A stretch of DNA of 64,000 nucleotides, from assembly GCF_023347295.1 (NCBI RefSeq), contig NZ_CP094469.1, positions 2,480,001 through 2,544,000 of the forward strand, given 5' to 3'. Position 1 is the first letter of the stretch, and every line of letters starts with the position of its first letter. Of this stretch, positions 33,952 through 42,719 are shown piece by piece. The position numbers were made by a program, and so were the translations under genes. The notes under the pieces were generated by a model. It was not told where the DNA came from. It was given only the letters and a program-made list of their open reading frames with translations, and made no database searches. This stretch comes from Faecalibacterium sp. I3-3-33. GTDB taxonomy: Bacteria > Bacillota > Clostridia > Oscillospirales > Ruminococcaceae.

Positions 33952-34236
33952 CGCTTACGCCGTGCCTTTCTTTTTCAGTTGCCGCCTAATTTCCTACCGC
34001 CGCACTTCCCGGCGATATAGTGTTATGATAGCACCTTTCCGGCCATCTTGCAACTAGAGCGCAACAAATTTTGCACTCTATCTATTTTTTGCGTTCTCTT
34101 TTTGGCAGTTGCACCAAAACCGCGCCCAGCTCTTCAAAAAGCGCCTGCTACCGCGCCCTTTTCCGCTGCTGCCAGCTGCCGATTCTGCCGACTGAAAAAA
34201 GCAGACCGTGCAGCGCTGTCAACTGCGGATTCTGTA

Positions 34237-34265
34237 TTGACGAACCGCGTAAAAAACGATATACT
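34237..34265 (+). promoter_or_regulatory. Promoter of tRNA-Pro
   Basis: TTGACG (34237-34242), 17 bp and TATACT (34260-34265) lie 33 bp before the tRNA. Confidence 0.75.
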
Positions 34266-34298
34266 ATATTCTGGCGGTGCAGCCGTGCCGCCAGATGC

Positions 34299-34371
34299 CG
34301 GGGTGTTGCGCAGTTGGTAGCGCGCCTGCTTTGGGAGCAGGAGGCCGCGAGTTCGAGTCTCGCCACTCCGA
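34299..34371 (+). tRNA. tRNA-Pro (anticodon TGG)
   Basis: A cloverleaf of 73 nt can be drawn by eye: acceptor CGGGGTG/CACTCCG (one G-T pair), D arm GCGC/GCGC, anticodon stem CCTGC/GCAGG with loop TTTGGGA (anticodon TGG), and T arm GCGAG TTCGAGT CTCGC. The discriminator is A, and CCA is not encoded. It is not flanked by a repeated 3' end, so no integration here is apparent. Confidence 0.93.
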
Positions 34372-34378
34372 TACTGCA

Positions 34379-34417
34379 AACGCACGTTGATTCGATGAGG
34401 ATCAGCGTGCGTTTTTG
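34379..34417 (+). terminator. Terminator after tRNA-Pro
   Basis: AAACGCACGTTGAT pairs with ATCAGCGTGCGTTT, followed by TTTGTTTTG. Confidence 0.85.
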
Positions 34418-34530
34418 TTTTGCCGGTAAACCTGCCGGTGCTCTCCGAAAGTGTGCAAAAACCGCGCGCACTGCAAGGCCGCTTTCAAAAAACAGAGCAG
34501 CCTTTTTTCTTTTCCCCCTCTTTTGCGGGA

Positions 34531-34559
34531 TTGATAAAAGCCCACAAGTGCGGTATACT
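34531..34559 (+). promoter_or_regulatory. Promoter of the split metH operon
   Basis: TTGATA (34531-34536), 17 bp and TATACT (34554-34559) lie 40 bp before the first gene. No SAM or cobalamin riboswitch was seen in the short leader. Confidence 0.7.
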
Positions 34560-34599
34560 GAATAGTACTTTATTCGAGCAAAGTAAGGAGGTGCGGCCC

Positions 34600-35289
34600 A
34601 TGGCGATCGGTGTTCCCCGCCCGCTGGCGATAGAAAAGCCGCAGAGTGTAAATCTGGCGCAGGCAGCGCGGTATTTCGGCGCACGCGGCGCGCCAGACGC
34701 CGCCACGCTGGCACTGCTGCAAAAGTGCGCGGTGCCGCTGCTGGCGGCGGCGACGCCCCGGGCGGTGTGGCTGCTGGCAGACACTCCCGCCCTGACCGAG
34801 GCCGGACTTCTGCCCGGCGAGGACGTGCACAAGCATCTGGCAGGCTGCGGGCAGGCCATTCTGCTGGCGGTGACGCTGGGACCCGGAGTGGATGCCCAGA
34901 TACGCCGGGCGGGCGTGGGCGACATTGCCGCCGGGGTAGCCTCCGATGCCTTGGGCAGCGCACTGGCCGAGCAGGCCGCCGATGCCGCCGAGGCGCAGCT
35001 GCGCCAGTGGGCGGCCACGGAGGGAAAGTATCTGACCGGGCGCTTTTCGCCCGGCTACGGCGATTGGGACATCGCGGTGCAGCCGCTGGTGGCAGCGGCA
35101 CTGGACACGGTGCGCAAGACCGGGCTGTGCGTCACCGACACCAACCTGATGACCCCGCGCAAGAGCGTGACTGCCCTGCTGGGGGTCAGCGACCACCCGG
35201 TAAAGGGACAGCTGGCCGGGTGCGGCCATTGTGTGCTGCGCACCCGCTGCGAATACAGAAAGAGGGGAAAGACCTGTGCAAGTGAATGA
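34600..35289 (+). CDS. Stand-alone methionine synthase activation domain protein
   Basis: The 229-residue protein matches the C-terminal SAM-binding activation domain of cobalamin-dependent methionine synthase, with FSPGYGDWD near residue 150 and the late Cys-rich CGHCVLRTRCEYR. This domain remethylates oxidised cobalamin in MetH with SAM and a reductant. The main metH begins inside its end (14-bp overlap), and the encoded MetH lacks this domain, so the two proteins should act as a pair. Confidence 0.88.
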   Translation: MAIGVPRPLAIEKPQSVNLAQAARYFGARGAPDAATLALLQKCAVPLLAAATPRAVWLLADTPALTEAGLLPGEDVHKHLAGCGQAILLAVTLGPGVDAQIRRAGVGDIAAGVASDALGSALAEQAADAAEAQLRQWAATEGKYLTGRFSPGYGDWDIAVQPLVAAALDTVRKTGLCVTDTNLMTPRKSVTALLGVSDHPVKGQLAGCGHCVLRTRCEYRKRGKTCASE

Positions 35290-37699
35290 ACTTTTCAAGC
35301 AGAGCAATACCATCCTGCTGGACGGCGGCATGGGCACCATGCTGCAAGCTGCCGGGCTCAAGCTGGGCGCACGCCCGGAGGAGCTGAACATCACCGACCC
35401 GGCGCTCATCGAGGGCATCCATGGGCAGTACGCTGCGGCGGGCAGCCGCATCGTCAACGCTAATACCTTCGGCGCTTCTGCCCACAAGCTGGCAGGCAGT
35501 GCTTACACGCTGGAGCAGATCATCACCGCAGGCATTGCCAACTGCAAGCGCGCTTGTGCGCCCTACGGTGCGCTGACCGCGCTGGACGTGGGCCCGCTGG
35601 GCGAGCTGCTGGAACCCAGCGGAACGCTGGCCTTTGAGGATGCCGTGGCCGAGTATGCCCGCATCGTGAAGGCGGGCGAAGCCGCCGGGGCAGACCTGAT
35701 CTTTTTTGAGACCTATACCGACCTGTACGAGCTGAAAGCCGCCCTGCTGGCTGCCAAAGAGAACACTCACCTGCCCATTCTGGCCAGCATGAGCTTTGAA
35801 GCGGGCGGGCGCACCTTTACCGGCTGCACGGTGGAAAGCTTTGCTGCCACCGCCCGGGGCTTAGGGGCAGACGCCGTGGGCATCAACTGCTCTCTGGGGC
35901 CCAAGGAGATCTTCCCCATGGCAAAGCGGCTGGCAGAAGCCGTGCCCGGCAACTTCCCGGTGTTCGTCAAGCCCAACGCCGGTCTGCCCCGGGCAGACGG
36001 CAGCGGCTACGACATCACCCCGCAGCTGTTTGCCTTACAGATGAAGCCCTACCGGGAGCTGCACCTATTTGCCGCGGGTGGTTGCTGCGGCACCACTCCA
36101 GAGTTCATCAAGCTGCTCAACGGTACCTTTGCAGGCTGCACCCCGGGGCGTCCCGCGCACCGGATGCCCTCGGTGCTGTGCACCCCGGTGGATGCGGTCA
36201 TAGTGGACGGCATCACGGTGGTGGGCGAGCGCATCAACCCCACCGGCAAAAAGCGCTTCCAGCAGGCACTGCGGGAGGGCGACATGAACTATGTGCTGGA
36301 ACAGGCCGTCAGTCAGGCAGAGGCCGGGGCGCAGATTCTGGACGTGAACGTGGGTGCGCCCGGCGTGGACGAGCCGGTGCTGATGGAGCAGGTGGTCAAG
36401 GCGCTGCAAAGCGTGACCAGCCTGCCCTTGCAGCTGGATTCCTCCAACGTGGAAGCGCTGGCGCGGGGTCTGCGGGTGTACAACGGCAAGCCCATCGTCA
36501 ACTCCACCAACGGCGAGCCGGAAAAGCTTGCCGCCATCCTGCCGCTGTGCAAGAAGTACGGCGCAGCCATCGTGGGTCTGGCCATCGATGAAAAAGGCAT
36601 CCAGCCCAAGGCCGCAGACCGCGTAGCCATTGCCCGCCGCATCACCGAGGCCGCGCTGGCAGCGGGCATCCCCCGGGAGGATATCTACATCGACTGCCTC
36701 ACCCTGACCGCCAGCGCCCAGCAGGAGGATGTTCTGGCCACGGTGCAGGCGCTGGAAGCCTGCAAAAAGGAGCTGGGAGTGCGCACCGTGCTGGGCGTGT
36801 CCAACATCAGCTTTGGCCTGCCCTGCCGCACCTACCTGAACACCACCTTCCTGACCATGGCAATGTACGCCGGGCTGGACCTTGCCATCATGAACCCTTC
36901 CAGCGAGGAGATGATGGCGGCGGTGTACGCCTACAACGTGCTGACCAACCGGGACAAGCAGAGCACAAAGTACATCGAGCGCTTTGCCGACCGCGTGCCC
37001 GCCAGCACCGCGCTGGCACAGGCTGCAAAAGCCGCGCCTGCCGCCAGTGCCGCCGAAGCAGAACTTACCGGCCCCTACGCCGCCCTGATGAAAGCGGTGG
37101 AAAAGGGCTTGAAGGGCGATGCCGCCGCCCATACCCGCGCCCTGCTGGCAGAAAAGCAGCCGCTGGAGGTGGTGGACGAGGCGTTGATCCCCGCCTTGGA
37201 CATCGTGGGTGCCAAGTACGAAAAAGGCACCCTGTTCCTGCCGCAGCTGCTGCAGGCCGCCAGCGCCGCCCAGAGCGCCTTTGAGGAGATCAAGACCGCC
37301 ATTGCCCAAAAGGGCGAGGGCAGCGCCAGCAAGGGACGCATCGTCCTTGCCACCGTTAAGGGCGATGTGCACGACATTGGCAAGAACATCGTCCGGGTCA
37401 TTCTGGAAAACTACGGCTTTGAGGTGCTGGACCTTGGCCGGGACGTGCCGGTGGAGACGGTGGTGGATACCGTGCGGGAAAAGGATGTGCATCTGGTAGG
37501 CCTTTCGGCCCTGATGACCACTACCCTGAAAAGCATGGAGGAGACCATCGCCGCCCTGCACGCGGCGCAGCTGGACTGCAAGATCATGGTAGGCGGTGCC
37601 GTGCTGACCCCGGAATACGCCGAGAAGATCGGCGCGGACTGGTACGCCAAGGACGCCAAGCGCAGCGCCGACATCGCCAAGGAGTTCTTTGGGGTGTAA
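35276..37699 (+). CDS. metH: Cobalamin-dependent methionine synthase lacking the activation domain
   Basis: MetH transfers methyl from 5-methyltetrahydrofolate to homocysteine. The protein has 807 residues. The homocysteine domain (about 1-300) holds zinc cysteines in GINCSLGP and GGCCGTTPEF; the pterin domain lies at about 310-570; the cobalamin cap at about 600-680; and the B12-binding domain at about 690-807 has VHDIGKN carrying the cobalt-ligand His. The likely start is GTG at 35276, after GAGGGG. The usual C-terminal activation domain is absent and is encoded just upstream. Confidence 0.93.
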   Translation: MQVNELFKQSNTILLDGGMGTMLQAAGLKLGARPEELNITDPALIEGIHGQYAAAGSRIVNANTFGASAHKLAGSAYTLEQIITAGIANCKRACAPYGALTALDVGPLGELLEPSGTLAFEDAVAEYARIVKAGEAAGADLIFFETYTDLYELKAALLAAKENTHLPILASMSFEAGGRTFTGCTVESFAATARGLGADAVGINCSLGPKEIFPMAKRLAEAVPGNFPVFVKPNAGLPRADGSGYDITPQLFALQMKPYRELHLFAAGGCCGTTPEFIKLLNGTFAGCTPGRPAHRMPSVLCTPVDAVIVDGITVVGERINPTGKKRFQQALREGDMNYVLEQAVSQAEAGAQILDVNVGAPGVDEPVLMEQVVKALQSVTSLPLQLDSSNVEALARGLRVYNGKPIVNSTNGEPEKLAAILPLCKKYGAAIVGLAIDEKGIQPKAADRVAIARRITEAALAAGIPREDIYIDCLTLTASAQQEDVLATVQALEACKKELGVRTVLGVSNISFGLPCRTYLNTTFLTMAMYAGLDLAIMNPSSEEMMAAVYAYNVLTNRDKQSTKYIERFADRVPASTALAQAAKAAPAASAAEAELTGPYAALMKAVEKGLKGDAAAHTRALLAEKQPLEVVDEALIPALDIVGAKYEKGTLFLPQLLQAASAAQSAFEEIKTAIAQKGEGSASKGRIVLATVKGDVHDIGKNIVRVILENYGFEVLDLGRDVPVETVVDTVREKDVHLVGLSALMTTTLKSMEETIAALHAAQLDCKIMVGGAVLTPEYAEKIGADWYAKDAKRSADIAKEFFGV

Positions 37700-37718
37700 C
37701 GCAAAAATTTCAGATTCG

Positions 37719-37756
37719 GACTGCTGAGAGGCGCGGACTTTTCAGCAGTCTTTTTT
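37719..37756 (+). terminator. Terminator after metH
   Basis: GACTGCTGA pairs with TCAGCAGTC around a GC-rich loop, followed by TTTTTT. Confidence 0.85.
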
Positions 37757-37833
37757 CATGGGCAGGGCGTTTATTTGCAAACTGTTCAAATTTACCACAA
37801 AGAATTGCCACGATTGTCTGGCATAATAAGGGT

Positions 37834-38106
37834 GCACTCAGGGAGAACGGAACGGACATCCCCCATAACCTCCGAAAGGTTCTCCCCGCAAAGCCCATGC
37901 AGGCACATTTCCCTGCGGGTGCGGCCGCAGCAGCGGCGCACAGCAGGCCCATAAAAAACTGTCTCCCGTTTCTATGCGAGGCAATAGCCAGAACGGCGGA
38001 CAGACTACCAAATCCCTCCTGACCAAGCCGCAATGTTCAGGGGTTCCTATACAGCAGGCAGTGTCGCTTTCCTCCTCCTTTCCACGACACTGCCTGCTTT
38101 TTGTTT
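37834..38106 (+). ncRNA. Candidate structured non-coding RNA, family unknown
   Basis: The roughly 560-bp gap after metH has no convincing ORF. It has an extended -10 box (TGGCATAAT, 37819-37827), several hairpins (GGAGAAC/GTTCTCC; GCAGG/CCTGC; GTGCGGCCGC/GCGGCGCAC) and a perfect 14-bp terminator stem (AGCAGGCAGTGTCG, 38053-38066 with 38085-38098) followed by TTTTTGTTT. This is the layout of an independent RNA of about 265 nt. The size would allow a 6S-like or other housekeeping RNA, but I could not match conserved motifs of 6S, tmRNA, RNase P or SRP RNA. Confidence 0.45.
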
Positions 38107-38178
38107 GCGCATTTTTCCGTAAAAAGCAAGAAAGCGCAAAGTCGGAAGAACCGCCCTTGCCCTCGTCCCTGCATACAA

Positions 38179-38255
38179 AAACCGCCCCGGCTTCCTGCTG
38201 CGGAAACCGGGGCGGTTCATTTGCTTTATGGGTGCTTTTTCAGGCGTTCAATACC
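38179..38255 (-). terminator. Module-boundary hairpin repeat (copy H1)
   Basis: AACCGCCCCGGCTTCC pairs with GGAAACCGGGGCGGTT (38179-38217). On the minus strand it is followed by TTTTTGTATG and so would terminate the XRE gene. The adjoining 35 bp (TTTATGGGTGCTTTTTCAGGCG) is repeated at the copies near 45.0 and 50.3 kb. Confidence 0.8.
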
Positions 38256-38266
38256 TTTTTGAAGTT

Positions 38267-38629
38267 TTAGTCATATCTGTATTTAGAGGATTTTCCGTAC
38301 ACTTTTCGGAGCGACTTTTTCAGGCTGACCACTGTTTCTTTGATGATCTTTGCCTCATCGGCGGAGCAATCCGCAAGCTGTTCGGTCATCCAGCTGTCAA
38401 ACACCGGCTTTGCTTTTTTGATCTCGATGCACAGCAGTTCATCTGCCGAGCAGTCCAGTGCATTGATAATGTCGATCAGCGTTTTCAGGCTGGGCACGGA
38501 GTTGCCCGTCTCGATATGGCTGATGTGCGTGACCACCACGCCGACCTCATTGGCCAGCTGCTCCTGCGTCATGCCCTTTGCAAGGCGGCAGGCACGGATG
38601 CGTTTTCCGATGTCGGCGTAGTCCACCAT
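38267..38629 (-). CDS. XRE-family regulator, copy 1
   Basis: The 120-residue protein has an N-terminal XRE helix-turn-helix (about residues 8-62, RACRLAKGMTQEQLANEVGV and HISHIETG) and a short helical C-terminal part. It is identical in every residue to the copy at 50401-50763, although the DNA differs at about 20 places, all silent. It is the last gene of the GTPase cassette but has its own promoter with an inverted repeat over the start of transcription, suggesting self-repression. Confidence 0.9.
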   Translation of the reverse strand: MVDYADIGKRIRACRLAKGMTQEQLANEVGVVVTHISHIETGNSVPSLKTLIDIINALDCSADELLCIEIKKAKPVFDSWMTEQLADCSADEAKIIKETVVSLKKSLRKVYGKSSKYRYD

Positions 38630-38632
38630 AGT

Positions 38633-38695
38633 ACAAGTACCCTCCGTTTTGTGAAGTGATACTTGTATTGTATGTGCAATCGACCGGGATTGTAA
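38633..38695 (-). promoter_or_regulatory. XRE copy 1 promoter and operator
   Basis: The minus-strand promoter is TTACAA (38690-38695), 17 bp, TACAAT (38667-38672). An inverted repeat, ACAAGTA (38633-38639) and TACTTGT (38660-38666), covers the stretch from the -10 box to the ribosome site. The same elements with the same spacing are kept at copy 2. Confidence 0.75.
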
Positions 38696-38734
38696 TAACC
38701 TGAAAGTGCAGTGGACTTTTTAAAGCATATTCCG

Positions 38735-39895
38735 TTAGGATACTAAGCTTTTGCTTTTCTTCAGCTGCTTATCGAACTCTTGCTTCATTGCCTTCTGGCC
38801 TTTCTTTGTGGACAGATCCGACATCTTCAGTTCTCCCTTTGCGATCTTGGACAGAATGATGATGTAAGCCTCGCCCAGCGCTGCCGTCAGGGTCGCTGCC
38901 GTCACGGCAGAAACCGCGCCGCCGATGACCGTTCCTGCACCGGGAATCAATTTGAGAACATTCGCCACCGTCGTCCTGCCAATACCGGTCGCACCCGTTG
39001 TTCCCACAAGAGCAGTCACCAGACTCACGATTTCTTCCCTCTTAAAATGCAGACCAAACTTTGCCGTGATCGATGCGATCATTGCGACCTCTGCCGCTGT
39101 CAGAACCGGTGCATCCGAGCCAGGGATGGGTGCCGCACCCGTCACGGCAGCAGCAGCAACTACATTTCTGACGGTCTTTCTGGCGCTCTGCTGTTTGAGT
39201 TCCAGACTGACATTCTGAATGGAGGCAAACGTTTTCTGCACGCTCTCATCCAGAACATTTGACATCTCATAGACCAGATTGTCCAAACCACCTGCCGGGA
39301 CGATTCGCTTTGCATCAATACGGTAATCTTCGGCCAAGACCGGAATGACCTTCGTGATCGGCAGATTTTCCCCTTCGATCGCGGCTCTCATGGCATCGGT
39401 TTCTTCCGGCGAGATCGACTTCGTCAAGACCACAAAAAATGGAACCTCGCAATAGCTGGTGCGCTGCGAAAGCTGGTTCAGAAACTCAATTTCCGTCGGC
39501 TCAATGCGCCCAGAAGCCGTACTGATGCAGTACCAGACGGCGTGAATCGCTTCGTTTGCATCGCCTGTTCTCATTCCGGACTGGATCAGTTCTTGAATAT
39601 CGTCCAACAGTTCCTGCGTTGAATGTTCTCCCTTCAATTCCAAGCCCGGCGTATCGTAGATCACAAGAGGGTAACCCTCTTTCCTGATTTTTTTGATATC
39701 CTCAGTGACCGGGTCGCCATAACCGGTCTTGGCCAGCTTCTCGCTGAACACGCTGTTGATCAAGGTGCTTTTTCCCACACCCGTTTTACCTGCCACCACA
39801 ATATTCAGCGTTGTAAATTTCTGGTATTCATTGTCGATGTTGTCTCTCATCTTGTCTATGAGCTCAAAGATATTGCCAGAATCAAATGCTGCCAT
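38735..39895 (-). CDS. Era/IRG-like GTPase with hydrophobic C-terminus (GTPase 1)
   Basis: The 386-residue protein has a G domain: Walker A GKTGVGKS at residues 36-43, G3 DTPG at 81-84 and a TKS in place of the TKxD G4 at about 158. A hydrophobic, glycine-rich region at about 245-360 resembles the DUF697-type membrane-associated part, and the end is basic. Such GTPases are thought to act at membranes. The start at 39895 follows GGAG and overlaps the preceding gene by 14 bp. It is a paralogue of GTPase 2. Confidence 0.85.
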   Translation of the reverse strand: MAAFDSGNIFELIDKMRDNIDNEYQKFTTLNIVVAGKTGVGKSTLINSVFSEKLAKTGYGDPVTEDIKKIRKEGYPLVIYDTPGLELKGEHSTQELLDDIQELIQSGMRTGDANEAIHAVWYCISTASGRIEPTEIEFLNQLSQRTSYCEVPFFVVLTKSISPEETDAMRAAIEGENLPITKVIPVLAEDYRIDAKRIVPAGGLDNLVYEMSNVLDESVQKTFASIQNVSLELKQQSARKTVRNVVAAAAVTGAAPIPGSDAPVLTAAEVAMIASITAKFGLHFKREEIVSLVTALVGTTGATGIGRTTVANVLKLIPGAGTVIGGAVSAVTAATLTAALGEAYIIILSKIAKGELKMSDLSTKKGQKAMKQEFDKQLKKSKSLVS

Positions 39896-40181
39896 CGTTC
39901 TTTTTCTCCTCCGTCTCATCCACTTCGATATACTCAGGCTTCCATTCTTTGCCAAAGTGCGGCGGTTTTATCGAATCCTTCTGCGACAGCTTTGTCATAA
40001 GCATGGGTATCACAAGCGCCACGCCCGCTGTGAGCATATATCCCACCGTCCTCTGCGCAAGCTCACTTGCCAGCTCCTGAAACGTCGTTTTCTTAGGCTG
40101 TGGGGTCTGCTGATCTTCCATGGCCTCCTTCACCGCTTCTTTGACGGTTTCCTGTATTGCTTTTTTCATTTCGTCGTCCAT
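39882..40181 (-). CDS. Small membrane protein between the two GTPases
   Basis: The 99-residue protein has a charged helical N-terminus (MDDEMKKAIQETVKEAVKEA), one membrane helix at about residues 47-65 and an acidic tail. GGAG precedes the start. It lies in the GTPase operon, 24 bp after GTPase 2 and overlapping GTPase 1. I do not recognise it; it could anchor or bridge the two GTPases. Confidence 0.75.
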   Translation of the reverse strand: MDDEMKKAIQETVKEAVKEAMEDQQTPQPKKTTFQELASELAQRTVGYMLTAGVALVIPMLMTKLSQKDSIKPPHFGKEWKPEYIEVDETEEKKNDGSI

Positions 40182-40205
40182 TGCAGTTTTCTCCTCGTCA
40201 TATTT

Positions 40206-41300
40206 TTAATTTTTCTTTGCTTTCAGCTGTTTTTGGAATTCTTCCTTCATAAACTCCTGACCTTTTTTGGTAGACAGCTCACTCAGGTCCATTTCGCCCC
40301 TGCAGACTTTCATCAGCATCCCGATATAGGCATTTCCCAGCGCAGTTGTCAGAGCTGCTGCTGTCGTCGCCGAGATGGCACCGCCCGCCATAGTGCCTGC
40401 GCCCGGGATCATTTTCAGCAGATTGGAGACCACTGTTTTTCCGATGACTGTCGTTCCCGTGATACCGATTGCTGCCGTTGCCAGCGTTCGCAATACGCCT
40501 TTCTGGACCGGGAGACGGAATATCACCGTAATGCTCGTCAGCATCGCTATCTGAGTCGGGACCAGGAGCATGGCGTCAGAGAAGGGTATCGGTGCTGCAC
40601 CGGTAACAGCCGCTGCAGCCGCAGCAACTACCACTGCTTTCTGCGCTGCGTTCCGCTTCAGATCCAGATTTGCCACCTGGACCGCCGCAAGGGTGTTCTT
40701 CTGAGCATCTGGAAGCACATCATACACTAAATCGACCAGTTCCTTCAGTCCGTGGGCCTTCACAGGCGGCACATCTTTTCCAAACGAGTAGTCTGCCGCT
40801 AGGACCGGAGCGATTCCAGCGATGGGAAGCCGTTTTTCCACGATTGTCTTTTTCATCGCCTCGACATCCTCTTCCCGGAGTGCTTTTGTCAGCACGATAA
40901 TGACCGGGATCTTGAACTGCTTTGTTTTTTCTGTGAACTTCTCCAAAAATTTGACTTCAGACGGTTCCAGACGGCCCGACATCGCATCAATACAGTACCA
41001 GATGCAGTGGAACATTTCGTCTGTATCGCCGCGGTACGCACGGGACTTGACCTGTCCGACGAACTCTTTCAGCATGTTGTCCAACGAATTCTCTCCGCCC
41101 AATTCCAGACCCGGTGTATCATAGATCACAAGCGGTGAGCCTTCGGTTTTGAGTTCATTGATCGATTTTGTGACAGGTCTGCCAACGCCCGCCTTCGCCA
41201 GTTCTTTTCCGAAAATATTGTTGACCAATGTACTTTTTCCAACACCTGTTTTGCCAATGAGCAGGATATTCAATCTTGCAAGCTTATTGTTTTCTGCCAT
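40206..41300 (-). CDS. Era/IRG-like GTPase with hydrophobic C-terminus (GTPase 2)
   Basis: The 364-residue protein is similar throughout to GTPase 1: GKTGVGKS at residues 16-23, DTPG at 61-64, a TKA in the G4 position, then a glycine- and alanine-rich hydrophobic region (about 225-340) and the shared ending LSTKKGQ.FMK.EF.KQLK. The start at 41300 follows AGGAG, 11 bp after the previous stop; an upstream in-frame start at 41366 would overlap that gene. Paired unequal GTPases often work as heteromers at a membrane, as in some dynamin-like systems; this is an inference. Confidence 0.85.
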   Translation of the reverse strand: MAENNKLARLNILLIGKTGVGKSTLVNNIFGKELAKAGVGRPVTKSINELKTEGSPLVIYDTPGLELGGENSLDNMLKEFVGQVKSRAYRGDTDEMFHCIWYCIDAMSGRLEPSEVKFLEKFTEKTKQFKIPVIIVLTKALREEDVEAMKKTIVEKRLPIAGIAPVLAADYSFGKDVPPVKAHGLKELVDLVYDVLPDAQKNTLAAVQVANLDLKRNAAQKAVVVAAAAAAVTGAAPIPFSDAMLLVPTQIAMLTSITVIFRLPVQKGVLRTLATAAIGITGTTVIGKTVVSNLLKMIPGAGTMAGGAISATTAAALTTALGNAYIGMLMKVCRGEMDLSELSTKKGQEFMKEEFQKQLKAKKN

Positions 41301-41310
41301 TTTTGTCTCC

Positions 41311-42705
41311 TCACTTCTTAAAGAATCCAAAGAGTCCTTTTCGTTCCCGTTTTCCGAACTTCTCATCCAGTTCCTTGGTCGAATGTATGATTTTCTCTTT
41401 CTTCACGCCGCTGGACTCTGCCAGTTGCACGGACGCTGCCGCTTTTGCTGTCTGCCTTGTCCATACACTGTCCATGGTTTTCACCTGACCTGCAAATCGT
41501 CTGTATTCTTCTTCCACACTGGCGCAGTAGCTGCGGTACAGCTCATCCAGACGCGCCTGATCGTTCTGCAGCCGCAGGTCCATCTGCCGGAGATACTCCC
41601 GTTCTTCCGGCGTAGAGCTTCTTAGAATCTCATTGTAGAACGCTTTGAGCTTTTCTTCCAGCACCGCGCCAAACCGGATGTTGATTTCCTTCAGCACCAG
41701 ATAGGCCAGCCGCAGCGCCGCTGCAAAGTTGAAGTGCAGGCAGAAGGTCAGCGCGTTGCCGCCGCTCCTCAGTGCTGCATCCCCCACATCAATAAGGCAG
41801 AGCGTCCCGTTGGAGACAAGCTGCATCATCCGGTAGCTGCCGTAGTTATCGGACGGGATGCAGTCCACCCAAGGCTTCTTATCCACCAGATGCCGCTTGA
41901 TGGCCCAGCATGCACTGGTCGCCAGTTGCTGGAAAAGCACCGGCACCATCGTCGCCGCGCCGAAGCGGGCATCGTAACCGTTCTGGAAAGTCCGTACCAT
42001 AAGATCGGCGAAGTTCTGGCGGTCTTTGCCGATCTGAAACCGGCCGAATTTACAGAATTGGGTCAGTTCCATAAAGGGCATCGGCACACCGGTGCCGCGC
42101 CCTCCGTTACCTCTGCTGCCGGTGCTTCCGGCTGCATCCGACATAATATGCCCCAACCAATTTGCAAACCCCGCAAAGAGCTTTGCCGGAAAGTTGCCGC
42201 CCTTCAGCTCAAAATCCCCTCCGCTGGTATCGATGCGGATAAGCTTTCCGTTGTCGAGGAAGGACGACTTACCCTGAAACTGATCCAGAATGGAGAAGAA
42301 CAGGCCCACCACGTCCGGCGAGTGCGCCAGCGACTTGATGTGGTGGTTCTTGGTCGAGAGCTTGACCACACCACCCACTTCTACCTGGTTCTTCTGGTCG
42401 TAGTTGACCCGGAACGTCCGTTCCAGATAACCGATCGCAGAGGCCACATTGTTTTCGTTGCCCGCTCTGGGCTTCCAGCCTGTGAACCGTGCAAACTTCT
42501 TCACCATCTCATCTGCAGCGGCATCCGAGAGTCCCAACAGCGAGGTCCTTGCTGCCGGTGACTGCACAAAAAAGACATCAATGAAGCCTGCCATTGCACC
42601 ACAGAACGCCGCTAAGCCAAACTCGTACTTATCACACCAGTCCATCTGAACATCCAGCTTTTTCACCTCGGCATGATACCGCGACTTTTCCAGCTGCTTT
42701 TGCAT
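41311..42705 (-). CDS. Unknown protein of the GTPase cassette (464 aa)
   Basis: I do not recognise this protein. It has no clear signal peptide. A modestly hydrophobic N-terminal segment (about residues 28-48, FGLAAFCGAMAGFIDVFFV) is followed by a large mixed region containing HHIKSLAHSPD and GHIMSD, and a helical charged C-terminus ending KGLFGFFKK. The HxxD-like motifs in a helical setting could be metal sites, but this is not established. It is flanked at 11-15 bp by its neighbours, so it belongs to the same operon and probably the same complex. Confidence 0.75.
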   Translation of the reverse strand: MQKQLEKSRYHAEVKKLDVQMDWCDKYEFGLAAFCGAMAGFIDVFFVQSPAARTSLLGLSDAAADEMVKKFARFTGWKPRAGNENNVASAIGYLERTFRVNYDQKNQVEVGGVVKLSTKNHHIKSLAHSPDVVGLFFSILDQFQGKSSFLDNGKLIRIDTSGGDFELKGGNFPAKLFAGFANWLGHIMSDAAGSTGSRGNGGRGTGVPMPFMELTQFCKFGRFQIGKDRQNFADLMVRTFQNGYDARFGAATMVPVLFQQLATSACWAIKRHLVDKKPWVDCIPSDNYGSYRMMQLVSNGTLCLIDVGDAALRSGGNALTFCLHFNFAAALRLAYLVLKEINIRFGAVLEEKLKAFYNEILRSSTPEEREYLRQMDLRLQNDQARLDELYRSYCASVEEEYRRFAGQVKTMDSVWTRQTAKAAASVQLAESSGVKKEKIIHSTKELDEKFGKRERKGLFGFFKK

Positions 42706-42719
42706 CCTGTATCCCCCCG

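Noticed and set aside
34299..34371. tRNA-Pro as integration site of the island
   Set aside because: No repeat of the tRNA 3' end was found at the island borders, and split metH lies between the tRNA and the island.
34560..34599. Riboswitch before the split metH operon
   Set aside because: The leader is only about 35 nt, too short for SAM or cobalamin riboswitches.
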